Shown here piece after piece: positions 38,787 to 48,400 of a stretch of 64,000 nucleotides of DNA. The stretch covers positions 1 to 64,000 of the forward strand of contig DHSB01000076.1 of assembly GCA_002408385.1 (NCBI GenBank), in the 5' to 3' direction. The notes below the pieces were generated by a model. It ran no database searches and had not been told where the DNA came from. It saw nothing but the letters and a program-made list of their open reading frames with translations. The DNA is from Myxococcales bacterium UBA5297. Its GTDB lineage: Bacteria > Myxococcota > Myxococcia > Myxococcales > UBA5297. How positions within the stretch are numbered: position 1 is the first letter of the stretch; each line of letters opens with the position of its first letter. Both the position numbers and the translations under genes were made by a program.

Positions 38787-40796
38787 CTACCGCCTGCGAC
38801 GCCTGCGAAGAGCCGCGAGGGCGCCCGCGAAGGCCATCGCCGTCGGCAGAAGCCTCGCCGGCGCGCCTGCCGTCGAGCACCCGCCGCGACTCTGCCCGCC
38901 GCCATCGACGGAGTCGCTGCCCGGCGTCGCGGGCGGCTTCCCGTCGGACGGATCGGCATTCGGACCGCCCGGGCCCGAGGGAGGCTCGGTTCCCGGATCG
39001 TCGCCGGGATCGTCACCCGGCTCGGTTGACGGGTCTTCGCTGCCGTCGGGCCGAGGCGGCGTCGATGCGGTCAGCTCCACGATGCGCCGCGCGACCTGCT
39101 CTCTCGCCGCGAGCAGCTCGGTCGGCTCGTTCGAGGCCTGGTAGGCCGTCGGCAGCACGCTGCGCGCGGCTTGGTCGGCGAGCGCCTTGTCGCCTGCCTT
39201 GGCGAGCAGGGTCAGGTACTCGTAGTCCTCGATCCCCTCGCGGATCATCTTCAGGCGGATCGACTCGGCCGGCACCTGAGAGCTGCCGCCGATCTTCGAC
39301 GGCGTGCCCGGGTAGAAGAGCGTGCCGTCGCCATTGCCCGAGAACTCGAAGACGCTGCTCCACGGGTCCTTCGAGAAGGCGAGCACCGTCTCGTAGTAGA
39401 GCTCGCCCGCGATGCGGTAGCGGTAGTCTGCCCACTGCATCAGGCGGTTGCGCGTCGCCGAGACGTCGACCATGTAGCTCGGGTACGAGCCGCCCTGCGA
39501 CGGCGTGCCGCCGACCGAGCAGCCGTGGCTCATGCAGCTCTGGTACATCCAGACCTCGCCGCCGCCGGCGATGAAGTCGTCGTAGAGCGGCCGCTGGTCG
39601 CCCTTGTCGGTGAAGTGGATGTGGTTGATGACCGGGACGAGGATGTCGAGCAGGTCGAGCACGTTGTAGACGGTCGCGCCCTCGATGGTCGTCGTCACCA
39701 GCGAGCGGATGGCAGGGTCGGCCGCTCGGTCCATCGCCACGCGCGGCGGGATGTCGTCGAAGCTCGAGCCGTAGGGAGGCTCGTCGGCCGTGTAGTCGTA
39801 GAGCCGAGCTATCCAGCCCTTCGACTTGAAGTGCTGGGCCCAGGCCCGATACGCGCTCTCGCTGCGCGAGCCGGTGATCTGCGCGCTGGTCATCTTCGCG
39901 CCGGCCAGCCGCGTCGGTGCGCTGCCGTCCAGATAGGGCCCGAAGTAGCGGTCGAAGGTGGCCCAATCGCTCGTGTGATCGCGGCCGACCCAGACGTTCG
40001 AGAGCGTCAGGCGGTGGTCGAGGGCGAGCCGCTGGTACTTGGCCGCGAGCTCCGCGGCGGTCGCGACGCCGCCGCAGTCGCTCCTGCCGGTGTGCGCGGT
40101 GCAGATATTCGGGGTCCAGGCGAGGAACGCGGTCGCCAGGCTCGGGGTCGAGGGCAGCTCGAAGTCCCAGACCTCCAGCTCGACGGGCACCTGGGCGCTG
40201 AAGCCCGAGCCCGACAGGCTGATGGAGCCTGAGTAGAGGCCCGGGCGCGCGTCGCGGGGGACGAAGACGTCGACCCAGATCGCGCGCGACTCGTTCGCCT
40301 TGACCGCGAACGGGAAGGCGTTGCGCGCTTGGCCGTCGACCGGATCGACCGCGGGCACCAGGGGGTCGGGCCACCAGCCGGTCGTCCCGATGCCCCCAGA
40401 CTTGGTGGTCACGTTGAGCAGGTCGACCCGGTAGAGCCAGATCGAGCTGGCGGGAATCGTCGCGCCCCCGGGGCCCACGAGCGCGCTCGCGCTGGCCCGC
40501 AGGTCGCCGACCCCTTCGGTGCCTCCGTTGACGACGACCTGGAAGGCCTCGAACTCGTTTCGGGCCGCGGCGATCTTCGCCGTGCCCGCGGGCTTCGAGG
40601 CCGCGTTGGGCCGGACCTTGATGCTGGAGAGCTCGGGATAGACCGAAGGTCCCGCTGCCAGCGCCGGCGCGCTGGTCAGTATGCCTGCCAGGAAGAGGAG
40701 CGCTCCGCGAAGGAGTCGCTCGCGTCCACTTCGACTAGGGGGGAATTTCTCGCTAGTTGTGGATTTCATGCGCGCTTGAACTACCGCTCGCAGCAT
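38787..40796 (-). CDS. Secreted DUF4091 (glycoside-hydrolase-like) protein with MYXO-CTERM-type tag
   Basis: This protein has 669 residues from the ATG at 40796, which is preceded by GGAAGAG; an internal ATG at 40769 is an alternative start. A signal peptide ends near ILTSAPALA. A beta-sandwich region (about 50-215, YPELSSIKVRPN) precedes a TIM-barrel-like DUF4091 core with WIARLYDYTADEPPYGSSFD (presumed catalytic acid region) and REGIEDYEYLTLLAKAGDK near its end. A Pro/Asp/Gly-rich linker leads to GGCSTAGAPARLLPTAMAF, a short hydrophobic helix and RRRRRR, the layout of MYXO-CTERM sorting tags. It is probably exported, Cys-processed and displayed on the cell surface to act on polysaccharide. 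The substrate is unknown. Confidence 0.88.
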   Translation of the reverse strand: MLRAVVQARMKSTTSEKFPPSRSGRERLLRGALLFLAGILTSAPALAAGPSVYPELSSIKVRPNAASKPAGTAKIAAARNEFEAFQVVVNGGTEGVGDLRASASALVGPGGATIPASSIWLYRVDLLNVTTKSGGIGTTGWWPDPLVPAVDPVDGQARNAFPFAVKANESRAIWVDVFVPRDARPGLYSGSISLSGSGFSAQVPVELEVWDFELPSTPSLATAFLAWTPNICTAHTGRSDCGGVATAAELAAKYQRLALDHRLTLSNVWVGRDHTSDWATFDRYFGPYLDGSAPTRLAGAKMTSAQITGSRSESAYRAWAQHFKSKGWIARLYDYTADEPPYGSSFDDIPPRVAMDRAADPAIRSLVTTTIEGATVYNVLDLLDILVPVINHIHFTDKGDQRPLYDDFIAGGGEVWMYQSCMSHGCSVGGTPSQGGSYPSYMVDVSATRNRLMQWADYRYRIAGELYYETVLAFSKDPWSSVFEFSGNGDGTLFYPGTPSKIGGSSQVPAESIRLKMIREGIEDYEYLTLLAKAGDKALADQAARSVLPTAYQASNEPTELLAAREQVARRIVELTASTPPRPDGSEDPSTEPGDDPGDDPGTEPPSGPGGPNADPSDGKPPATPGSDSVDGGGQSRGGCSTAGAPARLLPTAMAFAGALAALRRRRRR

Positions 40797-40974
40797 TCTC
40801 TTCCGCGGGGGTGCAGGGCGCGCAGACAGGCCTTCGGCCGCAGGCCAGCCGCGCCCATCTCGGGTCACTACCCCATCCGCGCAGGCACCTCCAACCTCAC
40901 CACAGGCGACCGGCTTCCGGTCGGCTGAAAAGCAGGAGGCAAGCGGCTTCGGGCAGCGCCGAGAGGGGGGCGAG

Positions 40975-42018
40975 ATGGGCGGGGCGCAGGCCGACGAGCA
41001 CACGCTGACCGCCATCGTCGAAACGGTCACGCGCAACGTGGCGCGCAACACCTACGCGCCGCGGGTCAAGAACCTGGTCAAGTGGCTGGGCTTTCGCACC
41101 GGGCTCTCGCCGGCGCTCTCGCGCCTGTCGCTCTCGAAGAGGGCCTTCGTCATCACCTACCACAAGGTCGAACGACGGCCCGCCGGGCCCTTCGGCGCCC
41201 CGGCGCTCGACGTGGCGACCTTCGGCGAGCACGTAGACTTCCTCGCCCGCAACTACGAGTTGGTGCCGCTCTCGGTCCTGGTCGACGGCCTGCGCACCGG
41301 ACGAGCCCCCGACCGCGCCGTCGCGCTCACCTTCGACGACGGCTACCGCAACAACCTCGTGCTCGCCTACCCGGTGCTGCGCAAGCACCACGTCCCGGCG
41401 ACCATCTTCGTGACCGCGGGGCTGGTCGGCACCCGCGGCTGGATGTGGGCGAGCGAGCTGTGCGAGGTCGCCTTGCGCTTCGGGCTGCGCGAGCTGGGCG
41501 TGGCGGCGGGCGACCCGCTGTTCGCCGCGCTGATGGAGGCCGACCTGCCCGAGGCGCTTCGGGTCGAGGCGGGCATCGAGTACCTGCTTCGCATCGGGCA
41601 GGCGCACAGGCGCGCCCTCATCGACCGGGTCCGGGGCCGTTATCCGGTCGAGCCCGACGACGAGAACGCCTTCCTCTCCTGGGACGAGGTGCGGGCGCTG
41701 CACGCCGCGGGGGTCGAAATCGGCTCGCACACCCTGACGCACCCGGTGCTCACCGACCTGACCGAGGAGGAGGTCGAGCGCGAGCTGCTCGGCTCGCGCG
41801 AGGCCATCGCCGAGCACATCGGCGCCCGCCCGCGGCTCTTCTGCTATCCCCACGGCACCTTCAGCGACCGGGTCAAGCAGCTCACCGGCCGCTACTACGG
41901 CGCGGCGGTCTCCACCGTCCCGGGCGACAACACGCCGGCGACCGATCCGCTGGAGATCCGGCGCATCGCCGCCTTCACAGTCGAAGACCTGTCGTTCGAG
42001 CTGGCGCGCCCGCGATGA
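40975..42018 (+). CDS. NodB-type polysaccharide deacetylase
   Basis: This 347-residue protein has an ATG start with GAGAGGGGGGCG just upstream. The NodB core shows FVITYHKVE (about 58-66), LTFDDGYRN (about 118-126, catalytic Asp pair) and SHTLTHPVLTDL (His 252 and His 256, metal ligands), then LFCYPHGTFS near the end. It removes acetyl groups from an N-acetylated sugar polymer. No signal peptide is visible, so a cytoplasmic or membrane-face role on a lipid-linked precursor is plausible. A Wzx-like flippase starts 11 bases downstream, so the pair is probably one operon for envelope polysaccharide. Confidence 0.88.
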   Translation: MGGAQADEHTLTAIVETVTRNVARNTYAPRVKNLVKWLGFRTGLSPALSRLSLSKRAFVITYHKVERRPAGPFGAPALDVATFGEHVDFLARNYELVPLSVLVDGLRTGRAPDRAVALTFDDGYRNNLVLAYPVLRKHHVPATIFVTAGLVGTRGWMWASELCEVALRFGLRELGVAAGDPLFAALMEADLPEALRVEAGIEYLLRIGQAHRRALIDRVRGRYPVEPDDENAFLSWDEVRALHAAGVEIGSHTLTHPVLTDLTEEEVERELLGSREAIAEHIGARPRLFCYPHGTFSDRVKQLTGRYYGAAVSTVPGDNTPATDPLEIRRIAAFTVEDLSFELARPR

Positions 42019-42028
42019 GGGACGGTCG

Positions 42029-43561
42029 ATGAGCGAAGAGGCCAAGCCCGAGGCCGCCAAGCCGCAAAGCCCGCCCGGCCGCTCGCTGATGGCGCGCGCG
42101 CGGCCGCTGGTCGTCGCCCGCACCGCCTCGGCGGCCATCAGCTTCGTCATCCCGCTCGCGCTCGCCCGGGTCTTCCTGCCCGACGACTACGGCGCCTACA
42201 AGCAGCTCATCCTCATCGCCCAGACGCTCTACTACCTGCTGCCTTTCGGCATGTCGCAGAGCCTCTACTACTTCATCCCGCGCTCGCGCGCGCCGCGCCC
42301 CTACCTGGTGCAGGTGCTCGCCTACCTCGCGGGCGCCGGCGCGCTGGCGATGGCCGCGCTGCTGCTCGGCGGCGCGCTCATCGCCCGCGGGCTCAACAAC
42401 CCGGCGCTGGTCGGCTACCTGCCCTACCTCTCGGTCTACGTCTTCGGGCTCATCGGCTCGATGCCCCTGGAGATCGCGCTCACCGCTCAGGGGCGCACCG
42501 GACGGGCGGCCATCGCCTACGTCGTCTCCGACCTCGCCAAGGCCGCGGCGATGACCCTGCCCGGGCTGCTCGGCTTCGGGCTGCAGGGGGTGGTGCAGGG
42601 GATGGCGCTCTTCGCGCTGCTGCGCCTGCTCGCCTGCTGGGCCTTGCATCTGCGCGGCTCGCCCGGCCCGCTGTTCGAGCGTGCGGCGCTCAAGGCGCAG
42701 CTCAAGTTCGCCCTGCCCTTCGGCGCCGCGGTCGCGCTCGCGGTGCCCCAGCAGGCCTTTCACCAGTGGGTCGTCTCCTCGAACCTGTCGCCGGCCCTGT
42801 TCGCGGTCTACGCGGTGGGCGTCTTCCAGGTGCCGCTGTTCGACCTGCTCTACGCGCCGACCTCGGAGATCCTGATGGTCCGCGTCGCCGAGCTCGAGCG
42901 CGAGGGGCGGGTGCGCGAGGCGGCGGCCCTCTTCCGCGAGGCGGTGCTCAAGCTCTCGTACGCGTTCGTCCCGCTGACCCTGCTGCTGATGGCCGCGGCG
43001 CCCGAGGTGATAGGGGCGCTCTTCACCAGCCGCTACCTCGAGGCCGCGCCCATCTTCCGCGTCGCGGTCGCCGCCGGGATCCTCGCCTGCCTTCCCATCG
43101 AAGGAGCGCTGCGCGCCCGGGGGCAGACCAAGCACATCTTCCTGAGCTTTGCGCTCAAGGCCGTGGTCACCGTGCCGCTGGCGCTCTACGGCGTCGCCCG
43201 CTTCGGCATGCTCGGCGGCATCGGCTCGTGGCTGGCCGCCGAGGCCATCGGAAAGGCGGCGCTCTTCGCGCGGCTGCCGCGCGCGCTCGGGACGAGGGCG
43301 CGAGAGCTGCTTCCATGGCGCGGGCTGCTGCGCCCGGGGCTCGCGGCCGCAGCGGCATTGGTCGGGGTCTACGGGGTGCGCGCACTGGCACCGGCGAGCC
43401 TGCACCTGTTCGTCGTGCTCGGGCTGGCGACGATGGCCTACGGCTTCATCTACCTCGGGGCGCTCGCGGCGCTGGGCGTCAGGCCGTTGCGCCGACGCGA
43501 CGGTCAAGAGTCGAGAGTCGAGAGTCGAGAGTCGACAACCCAGGCTTCGGCTGGGCCTTGA
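42029..43561 (+). CDS. Wzx-like polysaccharide flippase (oligosaccharide exporter family)
   Basis: This 510-residue protein starts with ATG 11 bases after the deacetylase. About a dozen hydrophobic segments fill residues 28-480 (for example AAISFVIPLALARVFLPDDY, GFGLQGVVQGMALFALLRLL, LKFALPFGAAVALAVP). FLPDDYGAYKQLILI near the N-terminus is typical of the O-antigen exporter group of the MOP superfamily. It should move lipid-linked oligosaccharide across the inner membrane. The C-terminal tail QESRVESRESTTQASAGP is encoded by a 7-bp repeat and looks like a late addition; it is probably dispensable. Confidence 0.87.
   Translation: MSEEAKPEAAKPQSPPGRSLMARARPLVVARTASAAISFVIPLALARVFLPDDYGAYKQLILIAQTLYYLLPFGMSQSLYYFIPRSRAPRPYLVQVLAYLAGAGALAMAALLLGGALIARGLNNPALVGYLPYLSVYVFGLIGSMPLEIALTAQGRTGRAAIAYVVSDLAKAAAMTLPGLLGFGLQGVVQGMALFALLRLLACWALHLRGSPGPLFERAALKAQLKFALPFGAAVALAVPQQAFHQWVVSSNLSPALFAVYAVGVFQVPLFDLLYAPTSEILMVRVAELEREGRVREAAALFREAVLKLSYAFVPLTLLLMAAAPEVIGALFTSRYLEAAPIFRVAVAAGILACLPIEGALRARGQTKHIFLSFALKAVVTVPLALYGVARFGMLGGIGSWLAAEAIGKAALFARLPRALGTRARELLPWRGLLRPGLAAAAALVGVYGVRALAPASLHLFVVLGLATMAYGFIYLGALAALGVRPLRRRDGQESRVESRESTTQASAGP
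43507..43534 (+). repeat. Four tandem heptamers AGAGTCG at the 3' end of the flippase gene
   Basis: The 7-bp unit AGAGTCG is repeated four times exactly, inside the last codons of the flippase gene. A related GAGT-cored heptamer array occurs at 48544-48578 at the end of another gene. Short heptameric tandem repeats are known in some bacterial genomes and are prone to slippage. Confidence 0.85.
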
Positions 43562-43592
43562 GAGCCCGGCCTATCGGACGCCGGTCGGCCGA

Positions 43593-43613
43593 GGGCGCAT
43601 GGACAATGCGCCC
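43593..43613. terminator. Probable bidirectional terminator between convergent genes
   Basis: GGGCGCAT and ATGCGCCC form an 8-bp perfect stem around the loop GGACA, 31 bases after the flippase stop and in the 157-base gap before the end of the convergent SNF2 gene. There is no strong T-run on either side. Confidence 0.5.
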
Positions 43614-43718
43614 GGCGGCAGGCCAGGACCGGCCTCTCGCCGGTTCGGAGATCAGGCGCGGCCTCGGGCGACATGAAGGTCGGCCCTCGGTGCCGACGCG
43701 AGGGTCACGCCGGCTTCG

Positions 43719-46643
43719 CTATTCGAGCAGCGCCACCAGGTCGTCGCGGGTGAGCGCGCCGGCCTTGTCGGCGCCGGAGAGCGCCGCCTCGGCAAGCTCG
43801 CGCTTGCTCTGCTGGAGCGCCAAGATCCGCTCCTCGACGGTGCCCATGGCCACCAGCCTGTGGACGATGACCGGCTTGTCCTGACCGATGCGGTGCGCGC
43901 GGTCGGCGGCCTGGTCCTCGACCGCAGGGTTCCACCAGGGATCGACGAGGAAGACGTGGTCGGCTGCCGTCAGGTTCAGGCCCGCGCCGCCGGCCTTCAG
44001 TGAGATGAGCATCGCCGGAGGGCCGGACTCGTCCTGGAAGCTGCGCACGACCTCGCCCCGATCGCGGGTCGAGCCGTCGAGCCGCACGAAGTCGACCCCC
44101 GCGGCCTTCAGCTCGGGCTCGATCAGGTCGAGCAGCGAGGTCCACTGCGAGAAGACGAGCGACTTGTGCCCCTCGGCCGCCGCTTGCGCGACCGACTCGA
44201 CGAGCAATTGCACCTTCGACGAGCTCTCGGCCTTCTGCCCGGGGATGAGCGCGGCATGGCAGCTCGCCTGCCGCAGCCGCAACAGGGCCTCGAGCGCGGC
44301 GAGGACGTTGCCACCCTCGCGCAGCTTCGCCACCACCTCGTCGCGGGTCGCGGCGTGGATCGCCTGGTAGAGGCTGCGCTCCTCGTCGGAAAGCTCGCAG
44401 CGCAACACGACCTCGGTGCGCGGCGGCAGCTCGGGCGCCACCTCGCGCTTGAGCCGGCGCAACAGGAACGGACGAATCCTCTCGCGCAGCCGCGCGGCCG
44501 CTCCCGGCTCGCCGTCGGCGATGGCCTTGCCGTAGCGCTCCTGGAAGTCCTGACGCCCGCCGAGCAAGCCGGGGTTGAGGAAGTGGATCTGGCTCCACAG
44601 CTCCTCGAGCCGGTTCTCGACCGGCGTGCCGGTCAGCGCGACCCGGAAGCTCGCGTCGAGCCGGTAGGCGGCCCGCGCGACCTGGCTGTCCGGGTTCTTG
44701 ATGGCCTGCGCTTCGTCGAGCACCACCGTCGCCCAGCGCACCGGCTGCAGCGCCTCGGCATCCAGGCGCAGCAGCGCATAGCTGGTGATCGTGAGGTCGG
44801 CCTCCGGATCGAGCGTGCGCTGAGGTCCGTGGTAGAGGCACACCTTCAAGTCGGGGCGAAAGCGCGCGGCCTCGGCGGCCCAGTTGTGCACCACGCTCGT
44901 CGGCGCCACCACGAGCGCGGGCTTCTCGAGGACGCAGAGCGCCTGCAGCGTCTTGCCCAGGCCCATGTCGTCGGCCAGCAGCGCCCCGAGCCGCGCCTTC
45001 TTGAGGAAGCCGAGCCAGCGCACGCCGGTCTCCTGATAGGCGCGCAGGCTCACCCGCAGATCCGCGGGAAGCTGCGCGGCCGGCAGTCCGGTGAAGTCTT
45101 CGAGCAGCGGGCGCAGCTCGGCAAAGCGCGGGGGCATGGGCCGCTCGAGCTGCTCGCACAGCCTGGCGAGGTCGGGCAGCGCGCTCGCCGGCAGCTCCTC
45201 GCGCCCCTCCTTCGCCGCGAGAAGGTCCGCGATGCGCTCGCCGAACCGTGCGAGCCAATCGCGCGGCAGCGGCGCCCAGCCACCGTCGAGCAAAGGCACC
45301 AGCGAAGCGCCCGATCTCCAGGCGCGCAGCACCGCGCTCGGGTCCGCGCGGCCGACCCTCTTGCCGTCGTCGGTCACCGAGTCGAAGGAGAGCGCGAAGT
45401 CCGAGTCCCGCGTCTCGAGCCGCGGCGTCAGTCCGGGGGCGAGGAAGAACTTTTCGTGCGCGTCGCCGGCTATCGAGCCCCTGCCCTTCCACGCCTCGAG
45501 CTTCCGGGCGAAGGCGACGCCCTCCTCGCCGCGGAACCCCTCGCGCCGCCCCGGCAGCAGCCCCAAGTCGCTCTGGAGCTGGCGCAGCAGCCGCTCTTCG
45601 GCGAGCTCGTCGCGCACCGGCACCGCATTGGCGAGCGCGACCAGGCGGCCAGAGTCGACCCTCGCGACGGGCGGGTCGCCGTAGACGAGCGTCGGCAGCA
45701 CGCTGAAGGCATCGCCCTCCTGCGAGACCTCGAGCTGGACCCGCGGCCTCGCGTCGGAGGTGCGCGGCAGCTTGCGCGTGCGGATCTCGACCGGGATGCG
45801 CTCCTGGAGCGAGGGCAGCACCTCGGTGACCAGCTCGATGACCTGCCCCGGGCCGAAATAGCGGCCGGGCCGCAGCTCCTGCAGCTCGCGCGCGCTCAGC
45901 TTGCTCTCGCCGACCGGCCGCAGGGTGTCGCCGCACAGCACGCAGCCGTTGGAGAAGACCTCGGTGATGCTCTGGTCCTGCACCACCGAGAGCCGAAACC
46001 CGGTCCCCTGATCCTCGAGCCGGCCGACGACGCCGACCGGGTCGCTCGAGACCTTCAGCGGGGCGCCGTCGAGGAAGAGGTCGGACAGATCGGTCAGAGC
46101 GCCGATGAGCTTCGCCATCAGCTCGCGCGGCAGCCAGCCGCGCCCGTTGAGCCCGAGCAGCAGATCGACCGCCACGTCGGCCGCGCTGGCGACGAACGCC
46201 GGTCCCTTGAGACGTCCCGAGGAGATGGCCGACAGGGTGCTCGTGAGCGTCTCGCGCCTGCCGCCCTCGAACGCAAACGCGCGCTCGAAGAGCAGGCCGC
46301 CCTCGGCCCGGGTGAAGAGGTAGTGGACGCGGGCGACGCTGGCCGAGGCCTTGGGGAGCTCCTCGCCGCTTTGGCGCGCGCGCCGCAGCGCGATGGCCGC
46401 GGCCGCGACGTGCACGCACACCTCCTCGTGCGTCGAGCAGTCGCAGCTCCAGTCCTCGTCCTCTTCCTCGAGATACAGGGTCACCGTGCGGCTGACCGCG
46501 GTGCCGGCGGTCGAGACCCGGAGGATGGCGACCTCGCCGTCGGTGCCGTCGCCGACGACCGCGCCGGCGCGCACCAGCTCCACCGCGCGCGACCAGGTCG
46601 CGCGCGAACACGCTTCGCGGATGGCTTCGAAGAGGGCCTGCAT
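43719..46643 (-). CDS. SWIM zinc finger + SNF2-family DNA-dependent ATPase/helicase
   Basis: This 974-residue protein has an N-terminal SWIM finger with Cys67, Cys69, Cys76 and His78. A long linker region follows, then an SNF2 N-terminal ATPase domain with ADDMGLGKT (about 557-565), a DEAQ box (643-646) and [14 protein letters not shown]. The C-terminal helicase domain has [13 protein letters not shown] and [20 protein letters not shown]. It should be a bacterial HepA/SWI-SNF-type translocase that remodels DNA-protein or RNA polymerase complexes. It stands alone: convergent with the flippase and with no partner gene, so no defence-island or restriction context is visible. Length is normal for the bacterial subfamily. 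Confidence 0.9.
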   Translation of the reverse strand: MQALFEAIREACSRATWSRAVELVRAGAVVGDGTDGEVAILRVSTAGTAVSRTVTLYLEEEDEDWSCDCSTHEEVCVHVAAAAIALRRARQSGEELPKASASVARVHYLFTRAEGGLLFERAFAFEGGRRETLTSTLSAISSGRLKGPAFVASAADVAVDLLLGLNGRGWLPRELMAKLIGALTDLSDLFLDGAPLKVSSDPVGVVGRLEDQGTGFRLSVVQDQSITEVFSNGCVLCGDTLRPVGESKLSARELQELRPGRYFGPGQVIELVTEVLPSLQERIPVEIRTRKLPRTSDARPRVQLEVSQEGDAFSVLPTLVYGDPPVARVDSGRLVALANAVPVRDELAEERLLRQLQSDLGLLPGRREGFRGEEGVAFARKLEAWKGRGSIAGDAHEKFFLAPGLTPRLETRDSDFALSFDSVTDDGKRVGRADPSAVLRAWRSGASLVPLLDGGWAPLPRDWLARFGERIADLLAAKEGREELPASALPDLARLCEQLERPMPPRFAELRPLLEDFTGLPAAQLPADLRVSLRAYQETGVRWLGFLKKARLGALLADDMGLGKTLQALCVLEKPALVVAPTSVVHNWAAEAARFRPDLKVCLYHGPQRTLDPEADLTITSYALLRLDAEALQPVRWATVVLDEAQAIKNPDSQVARAAYRLDASFRVALTGTPVENRLEELWSQIHFLNPGLLGGRQDFQERYGKAIADGEPGAAARLRERIRPFLLRRLKREVAPELPPRTEVVLRCELSDEERSLYQAIHAATRDEVVAKLREGGNVLAALEALLRLRQASCHAALIPGQKAESSSKVQLLVESVAQAAAEGHKSLVFSQWTSLLDLIEPELKAAGVDFVRLDGSTRDRGEVVRSFQDESGPPAMLISLKAGGAGLNLTAADHVFLVDPWWNPAVEDQAADRAHRIGQDKPVIVHRLVAMGTVEERILALQQSKRELAEAALSGADKAGALTRDDLVALLE

Positions 46644-47309
46644 TTCACCGCCTGGGGCTCGGGTGCTCTATTCGCGAGGCCTCGCCTGTCGAAGGCCGCC
46701 TCGCGCGGGCGCCACGATGGGGCCGGGAAAAGACACCAGCGGCCTCTTCGGGTCAACAGAAGGATGCACGCCGCTCATCCGCGAAAAGCGAGAGCCGCAT
46801 CGAGCGCTCGGGCTTCACGCGCTGTCCGACACGCTCCCGTATCGCTCGAGAACCGTGACCGGCACCGGCGGCGCCACCGGGATGCTCTTCGAGCTCATGT
46901 CGGTCCAGCCGGCGGACGAGGGCCTGCTCTTCTCTACGACGAAGCTGCCGGACGGCGCAGGTCGGGCTCTCGTACGCCGTGCAGCTTGGCGCCAGCGGCG
47001 GTGAGCCGCCCTCCTCCTTCGCCGTGGTGCAGGCACGCACCTGCCCGGCGGCCCGGTGCTCGAGCCCTCGGGCCTGGTCCACGGCGTCCCGGTCGACGCG
47101 GGCGAGGCGCCGCGCTGGCTGCTGATCCAGCGATAGCGATTGCCGCCCTGCGCTTGCGCTGACCCTGAGCGAGGGGGAATGGCGGGCCTCCCGGCATACG
47201 AGCGGCCGGTCAGCTCTCTGCCCGGTCACCCCTTTTTCCCGACTCTGCGATCGCTGCCGCGTTGTCCACAGCTCCCGCCATGCGCAGTGATGATTCGGAG
47301 GGCGCACGC
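46644..47309. other. Intergenic region without a supported gene
   Basis: About 660 bases separate the SNF2 start from the DUF427 gene. In different plus-strand frames there are protein-like fragments, such as MLFELMSVQPADEGLLFSTT near 46880-46940 and GLVHGVPVDAGEAPRWLLIQ near 47070-47130. They suggest a decayed gene broken by frameshifts, but I cannot name its family. The promoter of the SNF2 gene should be near 46650-46720. Confidence 0.45.
47297..47302 (+). promoter_or_regulatory. Ribosome binding site deciding the DUF427 start
   Basis: GGAGGG lies seven bases before GTG at 47310. The longer starts upstream lack any purine-rich site, so the shorter protein is preferred. Confidence 0.6.
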
Positions 47310-47801
47310 GTGGACGAGCGCACAGCAGCCGCCGAAGAGTCGATCTGGGACTATCCCCGCCATCCGCGGGTCGAGCCGAGTCACAGGCATGTGCTCGTCG
47401 CCCTCGAAGGCGTCGAGCTGGCAGCGACCTACCGCGCCCGCCGCGTCCTCGAATTCGGGCGCCCGCCGGTCTACTACATCCCACGCGCCGACGTGCGGAT
47501 GGACCACCTGCGCCTGACCGAGCGGCGCACCTGGTGCGTTTGTCGCGGGGTCGCGCGCTATTACGACGTCGAGGTCGGCGATGCCATCGCGGTGCAGGCT
47601 GCGTGGTCCTATCCGCACCCGACTCCCTCCCTGAACGAGATCAAGGGCTACCTCGCCTTCTACCCCGACCGCGTCGACTCCTGTTTCGTCGACGGCGAGC
47701 GGGTGCGAGCTATCGAGGGAAGCTACTTCGGCGGATGGATCACGCAGGAAATCCTCGGGCCCTTCGACTTCGAGCCTCCCAGCGAAGATGTCGAGCTCTG
47801 A
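47310..47801 (+). CDS. DUF427 domain protein
   Basis: This protein has 163 residues from the GTG at 47310, chosen because GGAGGG (47297-47302) stands at ideal distance. An in-frame ATG at 47280 and TTG at 47262 have no such site. The DUF427 fold shows in ARRVLEFGRPPVYYIPRADV (about 40-59), then RRTWCVCRGVARYYDV and the late phrase IKGYLAFYPDRVD. The family is a small beta-rich domain of uncertain biochemical role, sometimes next to redox or nucleotide enzymes. Here it is monocistronic, followed by a GC hairpin at 47918-47936. Confidence 0.85.
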   Translation: MDERTAAAEESIWDYPRHPRVEPSHRHVLVALEGVELAATYRARRVLEFGRPPVYYIPRADVRMDHLRLTERRTWCVCRGVARYYDVEVGDAIAVQAAWSYPHPTPSLNEIKGYLAFYPDRVDSCFVDGERVRAIEGSYFGGWITQEILGPFDFEPPSEDVEL

Positions 47802-47917
47802 CAGTAGAGGCTCTGCCTGCGGCACCGAGCCCTCGCCCAGCTCCCTTGGGCCTGCCCGCGCCAGCGCGGTGAGCCCCCAAGCTGAGCGTCAGTCGGACCG
47901 TTCGCGCTGAAGCGCAG

Positions 47918-47936
47918 CCCGCCGCTCGACGGCGGG
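47918..47936. terminator. Short hairpin downstream of the DUF427 gene
   Basis: CCCGCCG and CGGCGGG form a perfect 7-bp stem around CTCGA, 117 bases after the DUF427 stop. No T-tract follows, so its role as terminator is uncertain. Confidence 0.35.
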
Positions 47937-47998
47937 AATGCCCTGCGCATCGCGCCGGATTGCCTATCGATACGCCCGCTTCGCCGGAGCCACCCGCC

Positions 47999-48133
47999 TT
48001 GAATCCCGCCCCCTTCGCGCTCGAGCGCTCCTTCGCCCTGCACGAGTTCACGGCCCCCTACCTGCTCTCCTGCTCGGACACCGACAACCTCGCGAGGAGC
48101 GAGGTCCTGGCCCTGGTCGATGCCGAGACCTGA
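47999..48133 (+). pseudogene. N-terminal fragment of a PLP-dependent aminotransferase-like gene
   Basis: A 44-residue open frame starts with TTG after GGAG and contains SFALHEFTAPYLLSCSDTDN and LARSEVLALVDAET, then stops. This resembles the start of class I/II aminotransferases with the xFAxxEFTAxYLLxxSD opening. The rest of the enzyme (normally more than 350 residues) is absent. The stop codon is supplied by sequence belonging to the oppositely oriented sigma-factor remnant, so the truncation is a join rather than a point mutation. Confidence 0.6.
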
Positions 48134-48400
48134 GTGAGGCCATCGACGAAGTGCAGCGCAGCAACCAGGATCGTCGCTTCGTCGAGTCGCGCGACCAGGG
48201 CCTCGAGCAGCTCGCGCACCTCGGCCTGCCCGGGCTCGAAGGCCTCCTCGCGCTGCGTCACCGAGCCCGCCTCCCTGAGCGCCCTGGCGCGCAGCGCGTT
48301 GAGGCAGACGTTGGTCGTCACCCGATGGACGAACGTCATCGGGCGCGCCTCGCGGCGAGAGGTTGAGCCGCTCTCGACGAGCTTGGGAACCCGGCGACGA
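48131..48400 (-). pseudogene. Truncated ECF-type RNA polymerase sigma factor remnant
   Basis: The minus-strand frame reads PMTFVHRVTTNVCLNALRAR (end of sigma region 2), then EVRELLEALVARLDEATILV and AALHFVDGLTQ (start of region 4), the order seen in myxobacterial ECF-type sigma factors. Region 4 stops abruptly at TQ, where EEVAxxLGxS would be expected. The following residues (VSASTRARTS) are antisense to the aminotransferase fragment. The upstream part of region 2 is not convincing either. The gene is therefore broken at both ends. Confidence 0.6.

Noticed and set aside
43719..46643. SNF2 gene as part of a defence island
   Set aside because: No restriction, nuclease or methylase gene adjoins it. 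The neighbours are a flippase and a DUF427 gene.
44166..47162. Plus-strand open frame of about 1,000 codons opposite the SNF2 gene
   Set aside because: It has no motif or signal and a Leu/Arg/Glu-rich shadow composition, while the minus strand has complete SNF2 motifs.
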